A DNA stretch of 36,441 nt, from NCBI GenBank assembly GCA_026391775.1, contig JAPLDK010000005.1, positions 1 to 36,441 of the forward strand, given 5' to 3'. The notes under the pieces are model-generated. The model made no database searches and had not been told where the DNA came from. It saw only the letters and a program-made list of their open reading frames with translations. The DNA is from Bacteroidota bacterium. Lineage in GTDB: Bacteria; Bacteroidota; Bacteroidia; Bacteroidales; FEN-979. Every line of letters starts with the position of its first letter. The first letter of the stretch is position 1. Both the position numbers and the translations under genes were made by a program. Below are positions 24,801 through 31,638 of this stretch, piece by piece.

Positions 24801-25229
24801 GAAATAGATCAGCACTTTCCCTCCGATAATTCGGGTAACGCCTCCTGTGTTGTATGAATCCCAATCCCCGTAAATCCCGATATTGCTCTGCTTCAGATCA
24901 CTCAGGTTATTGAAAATGATGAATTGTATTTTTTGTTCCAGTACCGACTGCAGCTCAAGTTCAATTTCCTTGACATGCTTGTCGGCATACTCGGCACAGT
25001 ACTGGGCAAGCTCTTTCCCATTCAGGTAGTAATAGGTATCGAACTTTTCGAATTTAAAATACAACCAGAGAAAATCATTGTACTGGACCCTGGATTTGCC
25101 GAAGTTCAACTGAGAGCCGCTGTAAAACTGGCCGAAGGAATAGTTGCCCGTTAAAAGCAGCAGAATACAACCACACCCCACCAGAAGGCGCCATAAAAAC
25201 CCCTCACGAGTTGCAAAGCAAGCTGGCAT
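21891..25229 (-). CDS. Large TolB-like propeller fused to an outer-membrane barrel
   Basis: 1112 residues. A signal sequence (LLVGCGCILLLLTGNYSFGQ) is followed by a ~280-residue domain shaped like the peptidase MA / gluzincin folds, but the expected HExxH helix reads HFNQQIKAGITQVLLNQ, so it is not a working zinc protease. Then ~310-560 has WD40-like PD40 repeats (RQLKISPDGNIAAYC, YPLLAWQPGGKILAIL, FSYSGDGSLLLMSA, ITRTPDVDEVQPAAY) forming a propeller. A proline/lysine-rich linker (~640-700) leads to a C-terminal barrel with alternating strands ending in VFYFSLSLDF, the aromatic C-terminus for BAM insertion. Such proteins are often labelled TolB-like in Bacteroidota. It is likely a surface or outer-membrane scaffold of unknown partner. 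Confidence 0.8.
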   Translation of the reverse strand: MPACFATREGFLWRLLVGCGCILLLLTGNYSFGQFYSGSQLNFGKSRVQYNDFLWLYFKFEKFDTYYYLNGKELAQYCAEYADKHVKEIELELQSVLEQKIQFIIFNNLSDLKQSNIGIYGDWDSYNTGGVTRIIGGKVLIYFDGDYRHFNQQIKAGITQVLLNQMMYGTGIGAQIKNNALFTMPDWYMNGLISFVSRPWDSELDNAVMDAVLTKKHFKINSLSGIDAAYAGHSIWQYIAMNYGESAIPNVVYMTRLTRSIEKGFFNVLGLQYNTVIENWQKYYRELYARQLTQRENPQGDPLNRKNKPDRVYRQLKISPDGNIAAYCTWNLGIYKIFLLDLETGKKKRIYRGGYRLAEKPDLTYPLLAWQPGGKILAILTERKGEDYLYFYNTEDKSREHVVLYEFDKVLDFSYSGDGSLLLMSAVQKGQSDIFVYNIAAGSHEQLTKDIYNDLNPRFINSSTQIIFASNRTSDTIRFEPKTDISKITYNNDIFVLDYKSHSPLMKRITRTPDVDEVQPAAYMGNYYTFLSNQNGVYNRFLARYDSAVSFIDTTTHYRYFTTSYPVTNYSRNILETDISGPGSRYGEVVYQNQNFRMYIRDLVKPKFLEPLTLEPAYFKAKGSVKPPEVKPKPDLNDTILKFLQQKAPPEPAHSRFSTVKVKVLPKKAVKDTDSVSMQQLQLIALAMSDTSKKGAFGRQGGMKKDTLNKYKYAKQLNYNVEYSIDQMVTQIDFTYLNWAYQPFSNSSSPIYINPGFNALFMVGVTDLMEDHRITGGVRLNFNLVNNEYMLSYSIFKKRLDHQIIFHRQSVEEAADYSIIRHRINEMYYVLTYPFNPVLNIKGTATLRYDRAVYLSTDPINLAIPDVDRLWISLKAELTYDNTRSLGLNLYQGTRYKFFGEAYHLAIDKSTNCFVLGFDIRNYQKIHRTLIWANRFAASTSFGSGKLVYYLGGEDNWLFPRFNSNVPVAQDQNYVFQTLGTNMRGFDQNIRNGNSFFVFNTELRMPVFRYFFNRPIRSDFLNNFQIVAFGDVGTAWTGTSPWSSDNQLFTRYIYRKPLFIKVESVKDPLVEGFGFGLRSRLLGYFLRGDLAWGVEDGRILAPVFYFSLSLDF

Positions 25230-25305
25230 AGTAATTGATCAGAAAAGTAATCGGGTCGCTAAGTTACGATTATTTTATAAGCAGGGGGCAATGGCTTCTA
25301 TTTCC

Positions 25306-25313
25306 TATCTTTG
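25306..25313 (+). promoter_or_regulatory. -7 element of the MBL-GT9-TatD-ansA operon
   Basis: TATCTTTG fits TAnnTTTG. The ATG of the first gene is at 25332, 18 bp later. The longer frame (TTG at 25311) begins inside this box and is rejected. Confidence 0.6.
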
Positions 25314-25331
25314 CAGCGGATTTTATATTTT

Positions 25332-25970
25332 ATGATACAACTGGAACGCTTTGCTTTCAACACATTCATGGTCAATACGTACGTTTTGTACGACGAGACC
25401 AAAGAGGCTGTCATTGTCGATGCAGCCTGCTATGAGTCTTTCGAGAAACAGGGTTTGGCTGATTTTATCCAGGATGCCGGGCTCAGGATAGTCAGGCATA
25501 TCCTTACCCATTGCCATATTGATCATATATTGGGCAGCCAGTTTGTTTTTGAGAAATATGGGATCCTTCCGGAGTTCCACAGGGCAGGCCTGCCCTTTTT
25601 AACAGAGGCAAAGTCTATTGCGATTAACTTTGGTTTAACCCTGGATGGGGTTCCCGAACCTGGCGGTTTTATTGAGGATGGTGAAGTGATAAACTTTGGA
25701 AAATGTTCACTCAGTGTTCTTTATACCCCGGGACATGCCGACGGCAGTGTATGTTTTTACAGTTCTGCGGATGGCTTTGTGATCACCGGCGACGTACTGT
25801 TCAGGGATACCATCGGGCGTACCGATCTGCCTTCGGGTGATTTTGACAGTCTGATGGAAAGCATAAAAACCAAACTCTTTACCCTGCCGGAAGATACCGT
25901 GGTTTATCCGGGACACGGGCCGGAAACGAGCATTGGATATGAGATGGTGAATAATCCGTTTATTAAGTAG
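25332..25970 (+). CDS. MBL-fold metallo-hydrolase (glyoxalase II-like)
   Basis: 212 residues from the ATG at 25332. The metal motif THCHIDHILGS has His60, His62, Asp64 and His65. Further ligands are His135 in YTPGHADGS, Asp154 in FVITGDVLFRD, and the last His in VYPGHGPETS. The pattern GDVLFRDTIGRTDLPSGD is typical of the YcbL / glyoxalase II-like group, whose members cleave thioesters such as S-lactoylglutathione or related compounds. The substrate here cannot be fixed. First gene of the operon, 6 bp before the glycosyltransferase. Confidence 0.92.
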   Translation: MIQLERFAFNTFMVNTYVLYDETKEAVIVDAACYESFEKQGLADFIQDAGLRIVRHILTHCHIDHILGSQFVFEKYGILPEFHRAGLPFLTEAKSIAINFGLTLDGVPEPGGFIEDGEVINFGKCSLSVLYTPGHADGSVCFYSSADGFVITGDVLFRDTIGRTDLPSGDFDSLMESIKTKLFTLPEDTVVYPGHGPETSIGYEMVNNPFIK

Positions 25971-25976
25971 CCACTT

Positions 25977-26936
25977 ATGCCTAAGGTCCTTTTCATCCGG
26001 TTTTCTTCCATCGGTGATATAGTTCTTACGACGCCTGTAGTTCGTTGTATTAAGCAACAACTGCCGGGGGCTATGGTGCATTATATTACTAAAAAGCAGT
26101 TTGAACCTATTCTGAAGGCTAATCCCTATATCGACAAGTTTTGGTTGTATGAAGGGGGTTTCAAAGACCTGATGCCCAGACTCAGGGCCGAACGGTATGA
26201 CTTCATTGTCGATCTCCATAAAAATATGCGGTCAGCCTATGTAAAATTCATGCTGGGCGGGCCTTCGGGGAGTTTTACCAAGCTGAACATCAGAAAATTT
26301 CTCATTGTAAATTTCAAATGGAATTTCCTTCCGGATATTCATATTGTGGACCGGTATTTCAAAGCTGCTGTCAAGCTGGGAGTGAAGAATGACAGCAAGG
26401 GACTTGATTATTTTATCCCGTCTGCGGATGAGGTCGTCCCCGCTTATCCTGATTATGTTGCGGTGGTCATAGGCGGAAAGCATAATACCAAGATCTTCCC
26501 GCCGGAAAAAGTCGCAGAGGTTATTAAGAAACTAAACAAACCGGTTATCCTGCTGGGAGGGAAGGAAGACCGGGAAAGAGGAGAACAGATCGTAAGTCTG
26601 TCATCAAAAGTTGTGCTGAATGCCTGTGGACAATACAGCCTGAACCAGGCGGCATCACTGGTGAGGCAGTCATCCGCAGTTCTTACAAATGACACAGGCC
26701 TTATGCATATTGCCGCCGCATTTCGTAAAAAAATGGTATCGGTCTGGGGGAATACGATACCTGCATTCGGAATGTATCCTTACTTGCCTGCAGGTTCCGG
26801 CGGTTCCTGTATTGCAGAGATTGCAGACCTTTCATGCCGCCCGTGCAGCAAGATCGGCTTCAGGGAATGCCCCAGGCATCATTTCCGTTGTATGATGGAT
26901 ATTTCTGTGGATGACATTGTTGCTCACCTTGAGTAA
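25977..26936 (+). CDS. Glycosyltransferase family 9 (heptosyltransferase-like)
   Basis: 319 residues. KVLFIRFSSIGDIVLTTPVV at the N-terminus and LTNDTGLMHIAAAFRK near residue 240 are the two signatures of GT9 enzymes, which add heptose to lipopolysaccharide cores. VILLGGKEDRERGEQI is the nucleotide-sugar side. The C-terminal LSCRPCSKIGFRECPRHHF is the Cys-rich block common in GT9 of Bacteroidota. Most likely acts in outer-membrane sugar synthesis in the cytoplasm. It overlaps TatD by 26 bp. Confidence 0.93.
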   Translation: MPKVLFIRFSSIGDIVLTTPVVRCIKQQLPGAMVHYITKKQFEPILKANPYIDKFWLYEGGFKDLMPRLRAERYDFIVDLHKNMRSAYVKFMLGGPSGSFTKLNIRKFLIVNFKWNFLPDIHIVDRYFKAAVKLGVKNDSKGLDYFIPSADEVVPAYPDYVAVVIGGKHNTKIFPPEKVAEVIKKLNKPVILLGGKEDRERGEQIVSLSSKVVLNACGQYSLNQAASLVRQSSAVLTNDTGLMHIAAAFRKKMVSVWGNTIPAFGMYPYLPAGSGGSCIAEIADLSCRPCSKIGFRECPRHHFRCMMDISVDDIVAHLE

Positions 26937-27726
26937 TCCCGTTTTCACCGACACTCATGCGCACCTCTACCTCGAGGAGTTTGATGCCGACAGGGATCAG
27001 ATGATGCAGCGGGCTGAGAAAAGCCGGGTTCTTCACTTATTTCTTCCCAATATTGATTCGGGATCTGTGAAGCAGATGCTTGGTGTTTGCGCAAGCTGGC
27101 CACAACTGTGTTATCCGATGATGGGCCTGCATCCTACTTCGGTACGTGCCAATTACCTTGATGAGCTGAAACTTGTAAGGCAATATCTTTCCGATGCATC
27201 ATGCCATTTTTGCGGAATCGGAGAAATAGGAATTGACCTTTACTGGGACAAGACTTTTGAAAAAGAGCAGAAGGAAGCATTCAATCTTCAGCTTGACCTC
27301 GCTCTTGAATATGGGCTGCCTGTGGCAATCCATACCAGGAACTCAATGGAGATCACCCTTAAGATAATGGAAGCGAGGAACGACAAGGGTTTGAGAGGAG
27401 TGTTCCACTGCTACAGCGGGGATGTGGCCCAGGCGGAAAGGGCTTTGAAGCTAGGTTTTTACTTGGGTATTGGCGGTGTGGTCACTTATAAAAAATCCGG
27501 CCTTGCTGATGTTGTGGCGGCAATGCCAATGGAATCCATGCTACTGGAGACAGATGCACCATTTTTACCCCCGGTACCTCACCGCGGGCAACGCAATGAA
27601 TCGTCGTATATTCCGTTAATAGCGCAGAAGATTGCCGAAATAAAAGGAATAACATTGGAAGAAGTAGCCATTGTTACAACACAGAATGCATTAAAACTAT
27701 TTATTCGTGATAACGTGAGGATTTAA
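26911..27726 (+). CDS. TatD-family metal-dependent hydrolase / DNase
   Basis: 271 residues. The metal-binding set is FTDTHAHLYLEEF (the DTHAHL His pair), GEIGIDLYWD (Glu), VAIHTRNS (His), RGVFHCYSG (His) and LLETDAPFLPP (Asp). All are in place, so it should be active. TatD proteins cut DNA 3'-5' in repair and quality control and remove D-amino acid tRNA. The ATG at 26911 overlaps the glycosyltransferase by 26 bp; a TTG at 26926 is a possible shorter start. Confidence 0.93.
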   Translation: MTLLLTLSNPVFTDTHAHLYLEEFDADRDQMMQRAEKSRVLHLFLPNIDSGSVKQMLGVCASWPQLCYPMMGLHPTSVRANYLDELKLVRQYLSDASCHFCGIGEIGIDLYWDKTFEKEQKEAFNLQLDLALEYGLPVAIHTRNSMEITLKIMEARNDKGLRGVFHCYSGDVAQAERALKLGFYLGIGGVVTYKKSGLADVVAAMPMESMLLETDAPFLPPVPHRGQRNESSYIPLIAQKIAEIKGITLEEVAIVTTQNALKLFIRDNVRI

Positions 27727-27754
27727 CTTACGATTTCACCATTTAATTACAATT

Positions 27755-28783
27755 ATGATCGGACAAACAAGTATCCTCGTAATATACACAGGTGGCACCA
27801 TCGGAATGGTGCTGGACCCTAAGACCGGCTCCCTGAAGCCCCTGTCATTTGAGAATCTCTACAAATTCCTTCCCGTACTTGAGAATTTCAACTGTCAGAT
27901 TGATTTTCACACTTTCCAGCCCCTTCTGGATTCCTCGAACATGAACCCGTCATTCTATGTGAAACTGGCAACCGAGATTGAGAAGAATTACGAAGATTAC
28001 GATGGTTTTGTTGTGATGCATGGCTCCGATACCATGGCGTACACCGCATCGGCGCTCAGTTTTATGCTCGAGAACCTGAACAAACCCGTTATTTTCACCG
28101 GGTCCCAATTACCAATCGGGATGGTTCGTACCGACGGACGGGAAAATTTCATCAATGCGATCGAAATTGCCGTTTCGAAAGAGGTTGATACCCCAATCGT
28201 ACCGGAGGTCGGGATCTGCTTTGAGAACAAGCTGTACCGCGGCAACCGGACAACCAAGCTGAATACTGAGAATTTCGGGGCTTTTATTTCGGCAAATTAT
28301 CCATTGCTGGCCGAAGTGGGAGTAAAGATTAAATATAACCGGGATTATATTCTCAGGCCTAATTTCAAACGGTTGAAGGTATTTAAGGAACTCGACGAAA
28401 GCATTGCAATTCTTAAGCTTTTCCCGGGCATTTCAAAATGTTCCGTCGAAGCCATCCTCCACTCCTGCGGACTTAAAGCGGTCATCCTGGAAACTTTCGG
28501 TGCCGGAAACGCCCCTACTCTGTCATGGTTCCTGGATGCTCTGAAAGAAGCCACCGACCGTGATGTGATAATCCTTAATGTCACTCAATGTAAAGGTGGC
28601 ACGGTGGAAATGGGCAAATACGAGACCAGCTCCGAGCTAAGCAGGATAGGTGTGATTGGCGGATATGATATCACCACCGAATCGGCAGTGACCAAACTGA
28701 TGTATCTTTTAGGCTGTAAATTTTCCACCCAGGCTGTGAAACAACTGCTTCAAACCAGCCTTCGGGGTGAGATGACTGTTTGA
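27755..28783 (+). CDS. ansA: Type I L-asparaginase
   Basis: 342 residues, the usual size of the type I cytoplasmic enzyme. It hydrolyses L-asparagine to aspartate and ammonia. Threonine 1 lies in VIYTGGTIGMVLDPKTGSL (residues ~9-28) and the second active-site block is VVMHGSDTMAYTASALSFML with Thr93-Asp92. Later landmarks are KPVIFTGSQLPIGMVRTDGR, RGNRTTKLNT, and GAGNAPTLSW. No signal peptide, so cytoplasmic. It is 28 bp after TatD and ends the operon just before tRNA-Ser. Confidence 0.95.
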   Translation: MIGQTSILVIYTGGTIGMVLDPKTGSLKPLSFENLYKFLPVLENFNCQIDFHTFQPLLDSSNMNPSFYVKLATEIEKNYEDYDGFVVMHGSDTMAYTASALSFMLENLNKPVIFTGSQLPIGMVRTDGRENFINAIEIAVSKEVDTPIVPEVGICFENKLYRGNRTTKLNTENFGAFISANYPLLAEVGVKIKYNRDYILRPNFKRLKVFKELDESIAILKLFPGISKCSVEAILHSCGLKAVILETFGAGNAPTLSWFLDALKEATDRDVIILNVTQCKGGTVEMGKYETSSELSRIGVIGGYDITTESAVTKLMYLLGCKFSTQAVKQLLQTSLRGEMTV

Positions 28784-28808
28784 TTTATCGGAAATTTTCG
28801 TAATTTTG
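28779..28808 (+). promoter_or_regulatory. tRNA-Ser promoter
   Basis: TTTG at 28779-28782 and TAATTTTG at 28801-28808, with 18 bp between, form a good -33 / -7 pair of Bacteroidota type. The tRNA begins 20 bp later. The -33 box overlaps the end of ansA. Confidence 0.75.
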
Positions 28809-28827
28809 CAGTCCTGAAACCTCAGCT

Positions 28828-28915
28828 GGAGAGGTGTCCGAGTGGTCGAAGGAGCACGCCTGGAAAGTGTGTGTACGCCAAAAGTGTACCCTGGGTTCGA
28901 ATCCCAGTCTCTCCG
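28828..28915 (+). tRNA. tRNA-Ser (anticodon GGA), long variable arm
   Basis: 88 nt. The acceptor stem GGAGAGG pairs with TCTCTCC, discriminator G. The anticodon stem CACGC/GTGTG holds loop CTGGAAA, so the anticodon is GGA, reading UCU and UCC. A long variable arm (TGTACGCCAAAAGTGTACC) marks a class II serine tRNA. The CCA end is not encoded. Its 3' end is the border of the AT-rich accessory region. Confidence 0.95.
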
Positions 28916-28931
28916 CATACAACTAATTAAG

Positions 28932-28964
28932 AACGCTGTAATTCAAATCATTACAGCGTTTTTA
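28932..28964 (+). terminator. Strong hairpin terminator after tRNA-Ser
   Basis: AACGCTGTAAT (28932-28942) and ATTACAGCGTT (28950-28960) form a perfect 11-bp stem with a 7-nt loop, followed by TTT and a T-rich stretch. It stops tRNA transcription before the accessory genes. Confidence 0.88.
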
Positions 28965-28970
28965 ATTTTC

Positions 28971-28990
28971 TTACACCCGAAGTTACACCC
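28971..28990. repeat. Tandem TTACACCC x2, beyond the tRNA-Ser terminator
   Basis: TTACACCC at 28971-28978 and 28983-28990, 12 bp apart. It matches the layout of the GTTGCAC pair beyond the tRNA-Arg terminator (5244-5261), and on the plus strand both fit TTRCAC(C) twice. A shared recombinase or attachment-site signal is possible. Confidence 0.45.
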
Positions 28991-29125
28991 ACTTTTTAAT
29001 ATCCTTTCTGTACTATGGGTAATCATTGATACCATGAAATAATGTGTCAAAAGGTGAGTAAAATGTTAAGAAGCAAAAAGAAAGCTGGCAATTTATAAAC
29101 TTTTAAAGCTGACACTTTGTTCAGT

Positions 29126-30145
29126 TTATAATGCTTCATTAAACAAACGGTGTAGGTTCTTAAAGGAATCAAATATAATATCCGGGCTATTCTTTTGATT
29201 TGAAACCAGTAAAGATAAAACAGCTAAATCATCTGGTTGAATTCCATTTGAATCAAATTCTTTATTATTCCTCCCCCCCTCAATAAATAAAGCGTTTCTA
29301 AGATTGAATCGATTAGCAGGCAATCCGTCCTTAAAAAAATTATCAGTGATTAATAAACAATCTTTAGGATCGAAATTAAACCTTTTAAAAAACTCAGTAT
29401 AATATGGCTCTTTATTTCCTATTTCTCCACCAGTATCAGAAGTAACATATCCACTTACGTATTTTTCTATATTATACAATTTTAACCTTAACGCTAATAC
29501 TTTAGAGTTGCATCCAGTTATGAAAAATATTTTATGTCCTTTATCAAATAAATACTTAATGAACTCAATTGAATGGTCATAAAATCTAACAAGATGCAAA
29601 TATTTGGTATGTAAATTAATTATTTCATTTTGATCAACATTGAATTCTTCCGCTTGAGCATAATAATCATACCACTTGGGGTTTTTAGTTTCAACTAACC
29701 AATTCGAATATTCTCCATAATTGCTCCATTTAGTCGTTCCCCAAACTACTTTCGTATCTAGGTATTCACATATTCTCACGTCAAGATCAGATTCATCAGC
29801 AATAACACCACCTAAATCAAATACTATATTCTGAGCAATAAGTTTTATGGTGATCTCCTTCTTTGCTTCAATTATTTCACGTTCTGAAAATTTGTACCTT
29901 TCAATAATAGTATTGTTAAATGAGTTTACTGCTATAAAGTATTTCAGCGCTTCTGCTCTTGAAAAATAGACCTTCTCATTTTTTATACTAGTTTCAATAA
30001 TTTCATTCTCATTAATAAGTTCGTTGAGAAGACCTCTATATTTGATATTGTTTATTTCAACAAATAATGGCCATTCCTTTGTGAAATACCCAAAGGAATT
30101 AATCAAATATTTAATACTTCTTTTCTCAATTGATATCGAATTCAT
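29126..30145 (-). CDS. HAD-like hydrolase with a novel N-terminal domain
   Basis: 339 residues. The C-terminal part (~106-320) is HAD superfamily: motif I NIVFDLGGVIADESD with Asp110, in which the second Asp of DxD is Gly; motif II KIFFITGCNSKVLALRL with a Thr; Lys in GGEIGNKEPYYTEFF; motif IV CLLITDNFFKDG. DLGGV is a known variant in the haloacid-epoxide and glucose-phosphate groups, so activity is possible but the general acid is missing. The N-terminal ~105 residues (IKYLINSFGYFTKEWPLF) are not a domain I know. It starts inside the stop of the methyltransferase gene (ATGA, 30142-30145), so they act together. Very AT-rich. Confidence 0.8.
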   Translation of the reverse strand: MNSISIEKRSIKYLINSFGYFTKEWPLFVEINNIKYRGLLNELINENEIIETSIKNEKVYFSRAEALKYFIAVNSFNNTIIERYKFSEREIIEAKKEITIKLIAQNIVFDLGGVIADESDLDVRICEYLDTKVVWGTTKWSNYGEYSNWLVETKNPKWYDYYAQAEEFNVDQNEIINLHTKYLHLVRFYDHSIEFIKYLFDKGHKIFFITGCNSKVLALRLKLYNIEKYVSGYVTSDTGGEIGNKEPYYTEFFKRFNFDPKDCLLITDNFFKDGLPANRFNLRNALFIEGGRNNKEFDSNGIQPDDLAVLSLLVSNQKNSPDIIFDSFKNLHRLFNEAL

Positions 30146-31065
30146 TTTTGGAATATTACGATATGTGAATAAGTCTCCATGTTCTTCTTTATGAGATTCT
30201 GAGCAACAACCTTAAACCCGATACCCATAAATGCATTATGTACGTCAGACAATTTCCAGGGCTTCGTAAGAAGTTTGTGTTCCGTATCTCCCCTTAACAC
30301 TTTATAAGGCAATCGTTTTGTGTATTCACGGTCTGCATCAGCAAAAATGATAATACCACCATCTTTTAGTAAGTTAATAATTCTAGTTAGATCTGGAATT
30401 ATAGGTAAAGAAGAGAAAAGAAAACTCAATACAATAATATCATATTTATTTTTCAACTGACTAAGTACAGCATCAAATGAATTGTTTATTATCTCAACCT
30501 TCATCTCTTGTTCATCGCTTTTTTGCTTAAATATTGAGCACATATTTTTTGAAATGTCAACGTAAGTCCAGTCAAGTTTTTCGTTTAATGACAATATATC
30601 AAAAAGTAATGTCCCAGTACCACCTCCTATATCCAGTATTGACGTCTTACTTTGTTTACTAGCATAAGAATAGACGATTTTTGCAATAGCCCGGTGTGTG
30701 ACCCAAATTTCCTTTGAATTATCAATATCATACACATCAGCAATTGCGTCATAAAACTTGACACAATCAACTCTATCGTAAGTATATTCTTTAACAGTTT
30801 TAAAATTCTGCTCAACTTCACTCTGTTTATCGTTAATACGTTTAATAATTTTTAAATGAAAGGTCAAAAATAAATAGTATACAAATCCAAAACCAAGTAT
30901 CATTATTGCATAAAATAATACTACGAATTTCCAATTACCTAAAAGAACTAATAAATCAGGATACCAAGCTTTTATGTAGTATGCGGAAGCAATAAATGTG
31001 AAGAAAGCAACCACTCCCAATGAGAACTTTTTACGATTGGATGGAGTTTCGAAGTTTGTTTTCAT
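30142..31065 (-). CDS. Membrane-anchored SAM-dependent methyltransferase
   Basis: 307 residues. Two transmembrane helices at ~16-32 (GVVAFFTFIASAYYI) and ~46-68 (FVVLFYAIMILGFGFVYY) come first. A class I methyltransferase core follows (~100-305): KFYDAIADVYD, then motif I TSILDIGGGTGTLLFDI at ~141-157, an acidic end of strand 2 in WTYVDISKNM, and YDIIVLSFLFSSLPIIPD for motif IV. RIINLLKDGGIIIFADAD is the motif VI/VII region. The substrate is unknown; a membrane-attached form could act on lipids or membrane proteins. It overlaps the HAD gene by 4 bp, forming an operon of two genes in the tRNA-Ser accessory region. Confidence 0.85.
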   Translation of the reverse strand: MKTNFETPSNRKKFSLGVVAFFTFIASAYYIKAWYPDLLVLLGNWKFVVLFYAIMILGFGFVYYLFLTFHLKIIKRINDKQSEVEQNFKTVKEYTYDRVDCVKFYDAIADVYDIDNSKEIWVTHRAIAKIVYSYASKQSKTSILDIGGGTGTLLFDILSLNEKLDWTYVDISKNMCSIFKQKSDEQEMKVEIINNSFDAVLSQLKNKYDIIVLSFLFSSLPIIPDLTRIINLLKDGGIIIFADADREYTKRLPYKVLRGDTEHKLLTKPWKLSDVHNAFMGIGFKVVAQNLIKKNMETYSHIVIFQK

Positions 31066-31415
31066 ATAAAATAATTAAAATTGATTAATTAGTCAGTACT
31101 ATCCCAAAGTAATATTCTTGTAAGTCTTTGTTCACCTGTCAAAATAGTTTGCCTTTTCTGTTTATTGACCCCTATCAGGTTAATGTTTGCATTGACATAA
31201 AAAGTATTACAGGTAATAAATGTATTATTTTGCTAGAATAATCTTGCATCTAACGATCTGTAACTTCTGCCGTATTTTTTTACAAGGATTGAAAGCTCTT
31301 CATTGTCGCACCTCACAAAAGTAAATACTTAGCACCGCACTTTCGTTTTGCTCGTCTGCCCCGCAAAAAAAAATTGTCGGCAATTTAATGTATGATTTCG
31401 TGGAACTTTAAATTG
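31066..31415. other. AT-rich spacer with debris between two cassettes
   Basis: 350 bp between the methyltransferase operon and the small gene at 31416. It holds a possible PIN-like remnant (31233-31328) and an otherwise gene-free, low-GC sequence with a local GC-rich patch (CACCGCACTTTCGTTTTGCT at 31332-31351). No clear promoter or terminator is seen. Confidence 0.5.
31233..31328 (-). pseudogene. Possible remnant of a PIN-type toxin C-terminus
   Basis: Between a TAA (plus 31329-31331) and a TAG (31233-31235), the minus strand encodes VFTFVRCDNEELSILVKKYG then RSYRSLDARLF. The pattern C/SDxEL..L.KK.G.RSLDA is like the part of VapC PIN toxins just before the DALHLA motif. It is too short to be a gene. 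Low confidence. Confidence 0.25.
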
Positions 31416-31631
31416 TCAATAGGAAATACCGAAAAGAATAATTTCCTCATTGTTTTCATCCACAATATGGGATTTATCCTGCTCCTGAATTTCAAGTTGT
31501 TTGTAAGTTACTTGAGTTAAGTCAGGTTTTTGAACAGTATATTTACCCTCTTGAGTTTCGGTGATAAAATTCAAAAGTGCTTTTGTTTTTTCACCGTCAA
31601 AGTCCACTTTAATCTTTAATGGTTGGGTCAT
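31416..31631 (-). CDS. Small acidic partner protein, downstream of the serine protease
   Basis: 71 residues from the ATG at 31631. A longer frame to 31676 would overlap the protease gene by 38 bp; with the shorter start the gap is 7 bp, the usual spacing in an operon. The sequence begins MTQPLKIKVDFDGEKTKALL and ends NEEIILFGISY; no motif is known to me. Glu, Gln and Lys rich, likely soluble. Its location after the protease suggests a co-factor or substrate. Confidence 0.6.
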   Translation of the reverse strand: MTQPLKIKVDFDGEKTKALLNFITETQEGKYTVQKPDLTQVTYKQLEIQEQDKSHIVDENNEEIILFGISY

Positions 31632-31638
31632 TGTTATA

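Noticed and set aside
28842..29042. Plus-strand open frame across tRNA-Ser
   Set aside because: It lies inside the tRNA and its terminator; no gene is plausible there.
28991..29125. Truncated integrase gene after tRNA-Ser
   Set aside because: Searched by eye for a tyrosine recombinase start or end in all frames; only short peptides with no R-H-R-Y features were found.
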